A stretch of DNA of 19,783 bases from an uncultured Bacillaceae bacterium. Its GTDB lineage: Bacteria > Bacillota > Bacilli > Caldalkalibacillales > Caldalkalibacillaceae. A program made the position numbers and the translations under genes. The stretch spans positions 1 through 19,783 of the forward strand of contig CALBTX010000217.1 in the NCBI GenBank assembly GCA_937967685.1, in the 5' to 3' direction. Below the pieces are notes generated by a model. That model made no database searches, had not been told where the DNA came from, and saw nothing but the letters and a program-made list of their open reading frames with translations. This document shows positions 12,746 to 19,783 of this stretch, one piece after another. Numbering within the stretch: the first letter of the stretch is position 1; each line of letters opens with the position of its first letter.

Positions 12746-13888
12746 ATGCAGTTGGTGATTGATCGAGAGTATTTAAGAGAGGCTGTGGCCCAAGCAGATA
12801 AAGCGGTATCCTCCAGAACAACCATTCCCATCTTGAGCGGTATTTTATGCACGCTCACCGAAAACGAATTCATCTTAACAGGAAGCGATTCGGACTTATC
12901 CATTCGGGTAACCATTCCGCGAGAAATAGATGATAATAAAGTGTTTAAAGTGGGTAAACTAGGTAGTATCGTCCTTCCGGCTAAATATTTTACCGAAATT
13001 GTCAAAAAATTGCCTGAAGGACAAGTTGAAATTGAAGTGAAGGATCAATCGATCGTTCATATTCGTTCCAGTCATAGCGAATTTCAATTAAACGGGCTGG
13101 ACGCCCAGGAGTATCCAAGACTGCCCTACATTGAAGAAAATAAAGTATTGACCCTGCCCAGCCACCTGTTCAAAAACTTAATCCGGCAAACCTCATTTGC
13201 TGTTTCCACGCAGGAATCAAAACCGATATTAACCGGTGTTCACTGTGCCCTTAAACATGGTGAGCTTAAATTGGTGGCGACTGACAGTCATCGCCTGTCC
13301 CAAAGAATCGTCAAGGTGGAAACAGACGAAAGTCTTTCCTTTGAAAATGTGGTCATCCCTGGTAAGAGTTTAGCCGAACTACAACGGATCTTAATAGACG
13401 AAGACAAGCCGATTGAAGTGGTGATCACCAACAATCAAATTTTAGTAAAAACCGAGCGCATATTATTTTTCTCCCGTTTATTGGACGGTACTTATCCGGA
13501 TACCGAACGCATCATTCCTCAAAAATCTCAAGCCGAAATTACTTTGAACACAAAATCATTGCTGCAGGCGATAGAAAGAGCGTCCGTATTGGCTAAAGAC
13601 GGCAAGCATAATGTTCAGTTGACATCAGCTGAGCAAACGATTCACATCTCTTCAAATTCACCTGAAGTCGGGCGTGTGGCGGAAGAAGTTCACGTGAACA
13701 ATATGGTCGGCGACGGTTTTAAAATCGCCTTCAATGCCAAATATGCGCTCGATGCCTTGCGAGTGATAGACAGCGAAGAGGTTAAAATTGAGTTTACCGG
13801 TTCAATGAGCCCTTTAGTGCTACGTTCACTGGATGATCAACAATTACTGCAGCTCATTCTGCCCATCAGAATATATGAAAACGTATGA
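12746..13888 (+). CDS. dnaN: DNA polymerase III beta subunit (sliding clamp)
   Basis: Forms the ring-shaped dimeric clamp that tethers DNA polymerase III and many repair proteins to DNA. I chose the ATG at 12746 (380 aa): GGAGG lies 8 bases upstream and the protein begins MQLVIDREYLREAV. An upstream TTG is inside the ribosome binding site. Family stretches are visible throughout all three clamp domains: SSRTTIPILSGI, GSDSDLSIR, LNGLDAQEYP, IRQTSFAVSTQESKPILTGV, ATDSHRLS, VVIPGKSL, FFSRLLDGTYPDT and SNSPEVG, ending LILPIRIYENV. It lies 180 bases after dnaA with the downstream half of oriC between them. Confidence 0.97.
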   Translation: MQLVIDREYLREAVAQADKAVSSRTTIPILSGILCTLTENEFILTGSDSDLSIRVTIPREIDDNKVFKVGKLGSIVLPAKYFTEIVKKLPEGQVEIEVKDQSIVHIRSSHSEFQLNGLDAQEYPRLPYIEENKVLTLPSHLFKNLIRQTSFAVSTQESKPILTGVHCALKHGELKLVATDSHRLSQRIVKVETDESLSFENVVIPGKSLAELQRILIDEDKPIEVVITNNQILVKTERILFFSRLLDGTYPDTERIIPQKSQAEITLNTKSLLQAIERASVLAKDGKHNVQLTSAEQTIHISSNSPEVGRVAEEVHVNNMVGDGFKIAFNAKYALDALRVIDSEEVKIEFTGSMSPLVLRSLDDQQLLQLILPIRIYENV

Positions 13889-13933
13889 TGTTTGTCGTCA
13901 TTGCACCTGAGTTGCGCACTGGAGTGAATGCAC

Positions 13934-14155
13934 ATGCCCACCAAAATTCAGATACAGAGCGATTACATTACGCTGGGCCAATTATTAAAACTGACCGGAA
14001 TCGTCAGTACGGGAGGACAAGCAAAATTTTTTTTAAAAGAATATAGGGTGAAAGTGAATGAGGAGCCGGAACAAAGACGAGGCAAGAAATTATACCCCGG
14101 AGATCTCATTTCGATCGCTGGTGTCGGCCAATTTCAAATTGAGAGAGAGGATTAG
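13934..14155 (+). CDS. yaaA: S4-domain RNA-binding protein YaaA
   Basis: A small protein (73 aa) made almost entirely of one S4 RNA-binding domain: YITLGQLLKLTGIVSTGGQAKFFLKE, then VKVNEEPEQRRGKKLYPGD. In Bacillales it is always found between dnaN and recF. Its role is uncertain, with proposals linked to ribosome assembly. I chose the second ATG (13934) because GGAG lies 9 bases upstream, whereas the ATG at 13928 is only 3 bases from it. It lies 45 bases after dnaN and 11 bases before recF, so it probably belongs to the same transcript. Confidence 0.9.
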   Translation: MPTKIQIQSDYITLGQLLKLTGIVSTGGQAKFFLKEYRVKVNEEPEQRRGKKLYPGDLISIAGVGQFQIERED

Positions 14156-14165
14156 GGGGACCCCC
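14155..14165 (+). promoter_or_regulatory. GC palindrome covering the recF ribosome binding site
   Basis: GGGGGACCCCC begins at the last base of the yaaA stop codon and ends one base before the recF TTG start. The G run is the only Shine-Dalgarno candidate for recF, so pairing with the C run (four pairs across a GAC loop) would hide it. Ribosomes finishing yaaA would open it. Confidence 0.55.
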
Positions 14166-14166
14166 T

Positions 14167-15279
14167 TTGCACGTTAAACAATTATCGCTCAAACATTATC
14201 GCAATTATGAGGAATTAAGTTTGGAATTTGAACCCGGCATCCATCTGTTTATCGGCGATAACGCCCAGGGAAAAACAAACTTTTTAGAGGCGCTGCATGT
14301 ACTTGCCTTGGCCAAATCACACCGCACTTCTCAAGACAAACAGCTCATCACCTGGAATAAAGATAAGGCTGTCCTCAAAGGGATGATTGAAAGAAAAAGA
14401 GGTTCTCTCCCGCTGGAACTGTCCATTTCCAAAAAAGGGAAAATGGCCAAGTACAATCATATAGAACAAAACCGTCTCAGCGATTATATCGGCGGTCTGA
14501 ACGTCGTCTTGTTTGCTCCCGAAGATTTGCAATTGATCAAAGGCAGTCCGCAAATGAGACGCCGCTTTTTGGACATGGAAATCGGTCAAATTAACAGCAC
14601 TTATTTATTTCATTTATCGCGCTATTATCAACTATTATCCCAGCGCAATGCGCTTTTGAAAGATTGGCATAACCGTCCAAACCAAGCCATGATCGATGTT
14701 TTTACGGTACAATTGATTGAGGAGGCAGCCAAACTCATTTGGCGGCGCAACCAATATGTGCGCTCCTTACAAACAAGTGCCGGCCTCGTCCATCAACAAA
14801 TTTCAAAAGGAAAAGAAAACCTGACGCTCAAATATGTGTTTTCCGCCCCTCTTTCCGCAGATATGACGGAAGAGGAAATTCGCGAAACATTGACCGATCA
14901 GTTTGAACAAATCAGTGTGAAAGAACAAAGAAGAGGGACCACGTTAATCGGTCCCCATCGCGATGATCTGTCTTTTTTGATAAATGGCCGGAACGTTCAA
15001 ATTTACGGTTCACAGGGACAACAAAGAACAGCCGCCCTTTCTCTTAAATTAGCCGAAATTGAACTCATTCATGATGAAATTAAAGAATACCCCGTTTTAC
15101 TGTTAGATGATGTGCTATCAGAACTGGATGATCACCGCAGAACCCATCTGTTGCAAACGATGCAGAACAAAGTACAGACGTTTGTTACGAACACAAGCGT
15201 GGAAGGAATCGACCGGCATACTTTACGGGAGTCGTTTATTTACTACGTTCGTGAAGGGCAGATTACAAAAAAGAGGTGA
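14167..15279 (+). CDS. recF: DNA replication and repair protein RecF
   Basis: An SMC-like ABC ATPase that works with RecO and RecR to load RecA at single-strand gaps. At 370 aa it has the standard length. Walker A is GDNAQGKT (30-37), the ABC-type signature is YGSQGQQRT (280-288), and Walker B is PVLLLDDVLSELD (from 309). The start is a TTG at 14167, which gives the expected N-terminus MHVKQLSLKHYRNYEEL. No in-frame ATG fits. With the palindrome over its ribosome binding site and the TTG, initiation looks deliberately weak, in keeping with a low-abundance repair protein. Its stop overlaps the ribosome binding site of gyrB. Confidence 0.96.
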   Translation: MHVKQLSLKHYRNYEELSLEFEPGIHLFIGDNAQGKTNFLEALHVLALAKSHRTSQDKQLITWNKDKAVLKGMIERKRGSLPLELSISKKGKMAKYNHIEQNRLSDYIGGLNVVLFAPEDLQLIKGSPQMRRRFLDMEIGQINSTYLFHLSRYYQLLSQRNALLKDWHNRPNQAMIDVFTVQLIEEAAKLIWRRNQYVRSLQTSAGLVHQQISKGKENLTLKYVFSAPLSADMTEEEIRETLTDQFEQISVKEQRRGTTLIGPHRDDLSFLINGRNVQIYGSQGQQRTAALSLKLAEIELIHDEIKEYPVLLLDDVLSELDDHRRTHLLQTMQNKVQTFVTNTSVEGIDRHTLRESFIYYVREGQITKKR

Positions 15280-15284
15280 CCCCA

Positions 15285-17198
15285 TTGACCATTGAAGATC
15301 ACGCATATGATGAAAATCAAATACAAGTTTTGGAGGGCCTGGAAGCTGTTCGCAAACGTCCCGGTATGTATATCGGTTCCACGGGGGAAAAAGGACTTCA
15401 TCATCTTGTCTGGGAAATTGTTGATAATAGCGTCGATGAGGCGTTAGCCGGATATTGTGATCACATTGAACTGACGATCAACCCAGATCAAAGCATTACG
15501 ATTACGGATAACGGGCGAGGCATCCCGGTGGGCATCCATGAAAAAATAGGTCGGCCCGCTCTTGAAGTGATTATGACTGTTTTGCATGCGGGAGGAAAGT
15601 TTGATAGTGAAGGATACAAAGTATCCGGCGGACTGCACGGTGTCGGTGCATCTGTTGTCAATGCCCTGTCAGAATGGTTGGAAGTTCGGGTTCATCGGGA
15701 CGGAAACATTTACTATCAACGTTATCAGCGGGGAATTCCTGAAGACGATCTGCAAGTGATCGGCAAGACGGATGTGACGGGAACGGAGACGACTTTCAAA
15801 CCGGACCCTGATATTTTTGATGAACCGCTCGAATTCGATTACGATATTTTGCGCAATCGTATGCGGGAGTTTGCCTTTTTAAACAAAGGATTGCACATCC
15901 GGCTAAAAGATGAGCGGAAGGATGAAGTGCAGGAGGAACATTTTCATTACGAAGGAGGCATTTCCTCCTTTGTGCGCTACATGAACAGGACGCGGGAAGT
16001 TTTACATGAGCCGATTCATATTGAGGCGGAGAAGGAAGGAATCAGCGTCGAAATTGCGCTGCAGTACAACGATAGTTTCACTAGCAATTTGTTCAGTTTT
16101 GCCAATAACATTCATACGTATGAAGGCGGAAGCCATGAATCTGGCTTTAAAAGTGCGCTGACCCGTGTGTTGAACGATTACGGACGCCGGCACGGTGCTC
16201 TGAAGGAAACGGATAACAACTTGAGCGGGGATGATGTGCGCGAAGGTTTGACCGCCGTCATATCCGTTAAACTGTCCGAACCGCAATTTGAGGGTCAGAC
16301 GAAAACGAAGCTGGGAAACAGTGAGGTGCGGGGTATTACCGAATCATTATTTGCCGAACATTTCAATACGTTTCTGGAGGAAAATCCGGATGTGGCCAAA
16401 AAGATTATAGAGAAATCTGTAATGGCCCAAAGGGCGCGGGAAGCGGCCCGCAAAGCGAGGGAATTAACCCGCCGCAAAAGCGCTTTGGAGGTCAGTGCTT
16501 TGCCCGGGAAATTGGCCGATTGTTCCAGCCGGGATGCGTCCATCAGTGAATTGTACATCGTGGAAGGAGATTCAGCGGGGGGATCGGCCAAACAAGGCAG
16601 GGACCGCCACTTTCAAGCGATCCTTCCCCTGCGGGGAAAGATCATCAATGTTGAAAAGGCGAGATTGGATAAAATTTTATCTAACAATGAAATCAGAACG
16701 ATTATTACTGCTCTCGGCACGGGTATCGGTGAGGAATTTGATTTGGCAAAAGCCCGCTACCATAAAATTGTCATTATGACCGATGCCGATGTGGACGGGG
16801 CCCACATTCGCACGCTGCTTTTAACGTTTTTCTACCGTTATATGAAACAGTTGATTGAGCATGGATACGTCTATATTGCCCAGCCCCCTTTATATAAAAT
16901 TACGCAGGGCAAGAAAATTTTATACGCTTATTCCGACCAGGAATTAGAGAAGAAGTTGAAAGATTTGCCGGAAAGTCCGAAACCGAATTTGCAAAGGTAC
17001 AAAGGACTGGGTGAAATGAATCCCGAACAGCTGTGGGAAACGACGATGGATCCGGAAAGTCGGACGTTGATGAAAGTGAATTTAAAAGATGCCATGGATG
17101 CCGATGCCATCTTTGAGACGTTGATGGGGGACCGTGTTGAACCGCGCCGCGAATTTATTCAAACACATGCTAAATTCGTCAAAAATCTCGACATTTGA
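15285..17198 (+). CDS. gyrB: DNA gyrase subunit B
   Basis: The ATPase subunit of the type II topoisomerase that introduces negative supercoils. I chose the TTG at 15285 (637 aa) because GAGGTGA lies 5 bases upstream. The in-frame GTG at 15276 is part of that ribosome binding site. The GHKL ATPase domain shows WEIVDNS with catalytic E44 and N48, DNGRGIP (from 75), and the lid GGLHGVGAS (115-123). The TOPRIM domain has EGDSAGGS (427-434) and the metal-binding DADVD (500-504). The PLRGKI segment of the quinolone region is conserved. The start is 5 bases after the recF stop, leaving no space for the remB (yaaB) gene found here in Bacillus subtilis. gyrA follows after 20 bases. Confidence 0.98.
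   Translation: MTIEDHAYDENQIQVLEGLEAVRKRPGMYIGSTGEKGLHHLVWEIVDNSVDEALAGYCDHIELTINPDQSITITDNGRGIPVGIHEKIGRPALEVIMTVLHAGGKFDSEGYKVSGGLHGVGASVVNALSEWLEVRVHRDGNIYYQRYQRGIPEDDLQVIGKTDVTGTETTFKPDPDIFDEPLEFDYDILRNRMREFAFLNKGLHIRLKDERKDEVQEEHFHYEGGISSFVRYMNRTREVLHEPIHIEAEKEGISVEIALQYNDSFTSNLFSFANNIHTYEGGSHESGFKSALTRVLNDYGRRHGALKETDNNLSGDDVREGLTAVISVKLSEPQFEGQTKTKLGNSEVRGITESLFAEHFNTFLEENPDVAKKIIEKSVMAQRAREAARKARELTRRKSALEVSALPGKLADCSSRDASISELYIVEGDSAGGSAKQGRDRHFQAILPLRGKIINVEKARLDKILSNNEIRTIITALGTGIGEEFDLAKARYHKIVIMTDADVDGAHIRTLLLTFFYRYMKQLIEHGYVYIAQPPLYKITQGKKILYAYSDQELEKKLKDLPESPKPNLQRYKGLGEMNPEQLWETTMDPESRTLMKVNLKDAMDADAIFETLMGDRVEPRREFIQTHAKFVKNLDI
16499..16512. promoter_or_regulatory. Candidate Noc-binding site inside gyrB
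   Basis: TTTGCCCGGGAAAT matches the Noc-binding consensus (A/T)TTTCCCGGGAAA(A/T) at 13 of 14 positions, the one difference being G at position 4. It is the only near match I found around CCCGGG motifs in the window. It encodes the conserved Leu-Pro-Gly-Lys of GyrB, so coding constraint could produce it by chance. Confidence 0.35.
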
Positions 17199-17218
17199 TT
17201 GGAACGGAGGTAAACTCA

Positions 17219-19708
17219 ATGGCCGAAATGGAGCAGAGAATACTGGAAGTGAACCTCGGACAGGAGATGCGCAATTCGTTTCTGGACTATGCCATGAGCG
17301 TGATTGTCAGCCGGGCCTTACCTGATGTTCGAGATGGCTTAAAACCTGTTCATCGACGTATTTTGTATGCCATGAATGAGTTGGGCATCACGCCGGATAA
17401 ACCGTATAAAAAATCAGCGCGCATTGTCGGGGATGTGATCGGTAAATTTCATCCGCACGGAGACGCGGCTGTTTACGAGTCAATGGTGCGCATGGCCCAA
17501 GATTTTTCGTATCGTTATACGCTTGTCGACGGCCACGGGAACTTTGGTTCGATTGACGGTGATGGGGCAGCCGCCATGCGCTATACCGAAGCGAGAATGG
17601 CCAAAATTGCCCAGGAACTTCTCAGAGACATCAATAAAGATACGATCGATTACCAAGACAATTATGACGGACAGGAAAAAGAACCGGTCGTTCTTCCGTC
17701 ACGCTTTCCCAATTTCTTGGTCAACGGTGCGTCGGGCATTGCCGTCGGCATGGCTACGAATGTTCCGCCCCACCAACTGGGGGAAGTGATTGATGCGCTC
17801 AACCATTTAATCCGCAATCCGGAGGCGAGTGTCGACGATTTGATGAACTATGTACCCGGCCCAGATTTTCCGACCGCCGGTCAAATTTTGGGCACGGCGG
17901 GCATCAGACGGGCTTATCAAACGGGCCGGGGAACGATCACGTTGCGGGCTAAGACGGAAATCGAAGAGATGCAAAACGGAAAACGGCAAATAATTGTCAG
18001 CGAATTGCCCTACCAAGTGAACAAAGCGAAATTGATCGAGAAAATCGCTGAACTCGTCCGTGAGAAAAGGATTGACGGGATTACCGATTTGCGAGATGAA
18101 TCCGACCGGCACGGCATGAGGATCGTGATGGAGCTGCGCAGGGATGTCAACGCGAATGTGCTTTTGAACAATCTGTACAAATTAACGGCGATGCAAACGA
18201 CTTTCGGCATTAATATGCTTGCTTTAGTGGATGGTCAGCCGAAAGTGTTGAACCTGAAACAAGTGTTAACTCAATATTTAACCCATCAGCAAGAAGTGAT
18301 CCGGCGCAGAACCCAGTACGATTTAAATAAAGCGGAAGCCCGCGCTCACATTTTGCAAGGTTTGCGCATTGCTCTGGACCATCTGGATGAAGTGATTGAA
18401 CTGATCCGTTCCTCACGAACGACGGACGAAGCCCGTTCCGGTTTAATGAACAATTTTGACTTGAGTGAGAAACAAGCGCAAGCGATTTTGGATATGCGCC
18501 TGCAACGGCTGACCGGTTTGGAGCGGGAGAAAATCGAAACGGAATATCAAGAGTTGCTGCTTAAGATTGATGAATTAAAAGCGATTTTGGCCGACGAACA
18601 AAAAATTTTGAACATCATCAGTAGCGAACTGACCGAAATTAAAGAAAAATATAATGATGAGCGGCGGACAGAAATCGCCCCAAACGACGAGCTGATTGAA
18701 GATGAAGACTTGATTCCACAGGAAGAAGTGGTCATCACTTTAACCCATCAAGGTTATGTCAAGCGGCTCCCCATCTCCACCTACCGCAGCCAGAAAAGAG
18801 GGGGACGCGGAGTGAGCGGCATGGGTACAAAAGAGGACGATTTTGTCGAACACCTGTTTGTTGCTAACACCCATCATTTCATTATGTTTTTTACCAACAA
18901 AGGGCGCGTATTCCGTCTAAAGGCGTACCAAATTCCGGAAATGGGCCGCACGGCCAGAGGCATTCCGGTCATCAATTTAATCCAGATTGAAAAAGACGAA
19001 TACATTACAGCCGTCATTCCCGTTGACAAGTACGATTCTTTGCGCTATTTATTTTTTGCCACGCGCAAAGGGATTGTCAAGCGCTCAACTTTGGATTCAT
19101 TTGCCAATGTGCGCCGCGGGGGATTGATTGCCATAAACTTGCGTGAAGATGATGAGTTAATTGCCGTGCGCTTGACGGATGGTGAACAGGAAGTCATTAT
19201 GGGTACGAGTCAGGGGATGTCCATCCGCTTTTCTGAAGCCGATGTGCGCGTCATGGGCCGAGCGGCAACAGGCGTGAAAGGTTTGAGCCTGCGCCGGGGG
19301 GATGTTGTCATTGACATGGATATCGTCAATGAGGAACAAGATGTCATGGTTGTGACGGCCAAAGGTTACGGTAAACGGACGCCAATGGGTGAATATCGCA
19401 AACAATCCCGGGGCGGAGTAGGTATCAAAACGTTGAACGTGACGGAAAGAATCGGTTCGATCGTCGCCTTAAAAACGGTATCCGAAGATCAAGACTTTAT
19501 GATTGTGACCACGGGCGGCGTCATCATCCGCATTCAGATTCGGGATATTTCCGTCATGGGGCGGTACACGCAAGGCGTACGGCTCATTCGTCTGCGTGAT
19601 CATGAAGAAGTGGCCACCGTGGCCAAAGTTGAAGTATCGGATGAGGTTGAAGCGGAAGTCACAACAGATGGACAACGAGAAAACGCTTCTGCTTTAGACG
19701 AAGATTGA
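17219..19708 (+). CDS. gyrA: DNA gyrase subunit A
   Basis: The DNA-cleaving subunit of gyrase. The ATG at 17219 follows GGAGG at good spacing and gives 829 aa, beginning MAEMEQRILEVNLGQ. The catalytic tyrosine is Y122 in AAMRYTEARM. The winged-helix region carries HPHGDAAVYESMVRMAQ (78-94), with Ala at position 83 where Escherichia coli and Bacillus subtilis have Ser, and Glu at 87. The GyrA box that defines a true gyrase, rather than topoisomerase IV, is QKRGGRG (525-531), followed by the six-bladed C-terminal DNA-wrapping domain and a short acidic tail. It lies 20 bases after gyrB, and the two are surely in one operon. No clear terminator is seen in the 75 bases that remain. Confidence 0.98.
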   Translation: MAEMEQRILEVNLGQEMRNSFLDYAMSVIVSRALPDVRDGLKPVHRRILYAMNELGITPDKPYKKSARIVGDVIGKFHPHGDAAVYESMVRMAQDFSYRYTLVDGHGNFGSIDGDGAAAMRYTEARMAKIAQELLRDINKDTIDYQDNYDGQEKEPVVLPSRFPNFLVNGASGIAVGMATNVPPHQLGEVIDALNHLIRNPEASVDDLMNYVPGPDFPTAGQILGTAGIRRAYQTGRGTITLRAKTEIEEMQNGKRQIIVSELPYQVNKAKLIEKIAELVREKRIDGITDLRDESDRHGMRIVMELRRDVNANVLLNNLYKLTAMQTTFGINMLALVDGQPKVLNLKQVLTQYLTHQQEVIRRRTQYDLNKAEARAHILQGLRIALDHLDEVIELIRSSRTTDEARSGLMNNFDLSEKQAQAILDMRLQRLTGLEREKIETEYQELLLKIDELKAILADEQKILNIISSELTEIKEKYNDERRTEIAPNDELIEDEDLIPQEEVVITLTHQGYVKRLPISTYRSQKRGGRGVSGMGTKEDDFVEHLFVANTHHFIMFFTNKGRVFRLKAYQIPEMGRTARGIPVINLIQIEKDEYITAVIPVDKYDSLRYLFFATRKGIVKRSTLDSFANVRRGGLIAINLREDDELIAVRLTDGEQEVIMGTSQGMSIRFSEADVRVMGRAATGVKGLSLRRGDVVIDMDIVNEEQDVMVVTAKGYGKRTPMGEYRKQSRGGVGIKTLNVTERIGSIVALKTVSEDQDFMIVTTGGVIIRIQIRDISVMGRYTQGVRLIRLRDHEEVATVAKVEVSDEVEAEVTTDGQRENASALDED

Positions 19709-19783
19709 TGGATCTGTTTCCTCCATGAATGTTTTCCGTAATCCATTGATGCTCTGTGCAGCAAATATGCTTTATGTAGCAAA

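Noticed and set aside
13688..13699. GTTCACGTGAAC, a perfect palindrome in dnaN resembling parS
   Set aside because: Each arm lacks one T/A of the consensus, so only 11 of 16 positions of parS match when the centre is aligned. It falls within conserved coding sequence and is probably chance.
19709..19783. Terminator or new gene after gyrA
   Set aside because: Only a 5-bp inverted repeat without a clear T-tract, and short GCAGCAAA/GTAGCAAA similarities. The window ends before anything can be supported.

Overview
This window is the chromosomal replication-origin neighbourhood of a Gram-positive bacterium of the order Bacillales, very probably a Bacillaceae relative. The evidence is the gene order (spo0J-soj-noc-rsmG-mnmG-mnmE | jag-yidC-yidD-rnpA-rpmH | oriC | dnaA-dnaN-yaaA-recF-gyrB-gyrA), the separate Noc paralogue of ParB, a Bacillus-type parS site inside spo0J, strong AGGAGG-type ribosome binding sites and frequent GTG/TTG starts. 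The genus cannot be named from the sequence alone. Every recognised gene looks intact, and no insertion sequence, prophage, CRISPR array, tRNA or rRNA was seen.

Layout: everything left of about 10.75 kb is read leftward and everything right of about 11.18 kb is read rightward, so all genes are co-oriented with forks leaving the origin. On the left, 1-95 holds about two and a half copies of a 38-bp tandem repeat. It is followed on the minus strand by a class V aminotransferase of the cysteine-desulfurase type (103-1263) and the chromosome-partition genes spo0J (parB) and soj (parA), with a parS site inside spo0J. Then come noc, a second perfect parS that coincides with a terminator-like hairpin, and the tRNA/rRNA-modification group mnmE-mnmG-rsmG. 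A strong terminator (8161-8192) separates these from the rpmH-rnpA-yidD-yidC-jag operon (ribosomal protein L34, RNase P protein, membrane insertion), which is driven by a near-consensus sigma-A promoter at 10715-10743.

The origin is bipartite, as in Bacillus subtilis. One DnaA-box cluster lies between rpmH and dnaA (10763-11035). The other lies between dnaA and dnaN (12570-12660) and is followed by a very AT-rich stretch, the likely unwinding element (12661-12727). To the right are dnaA, dnaN (sliding clamp), yaaA (S4-domain protein), recF, gyrB and gyrA, ending at 19708.

Functionally the window joins replication initiation, origin segregation (ParAB-parS), nucleoid occlusion (Noc), the clamp and gyrase, RNA modification, and membrane-protein biogenesis. 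I found no undescribed multi-gene system. The points worth a second look are small: the 38-bp repeat, a parS that may double as a terminator, a hairpin carrying a partial DnaA box between dnaA and dnaN, a GC-rich palindrome over the recF ribosome binding site, a 17-bp tandem duplication, Ala at the GyrA Ser83 position, the lack of remB between recF and gyrB, and a possible 22-codon ORF upstream of the aminotransferase.
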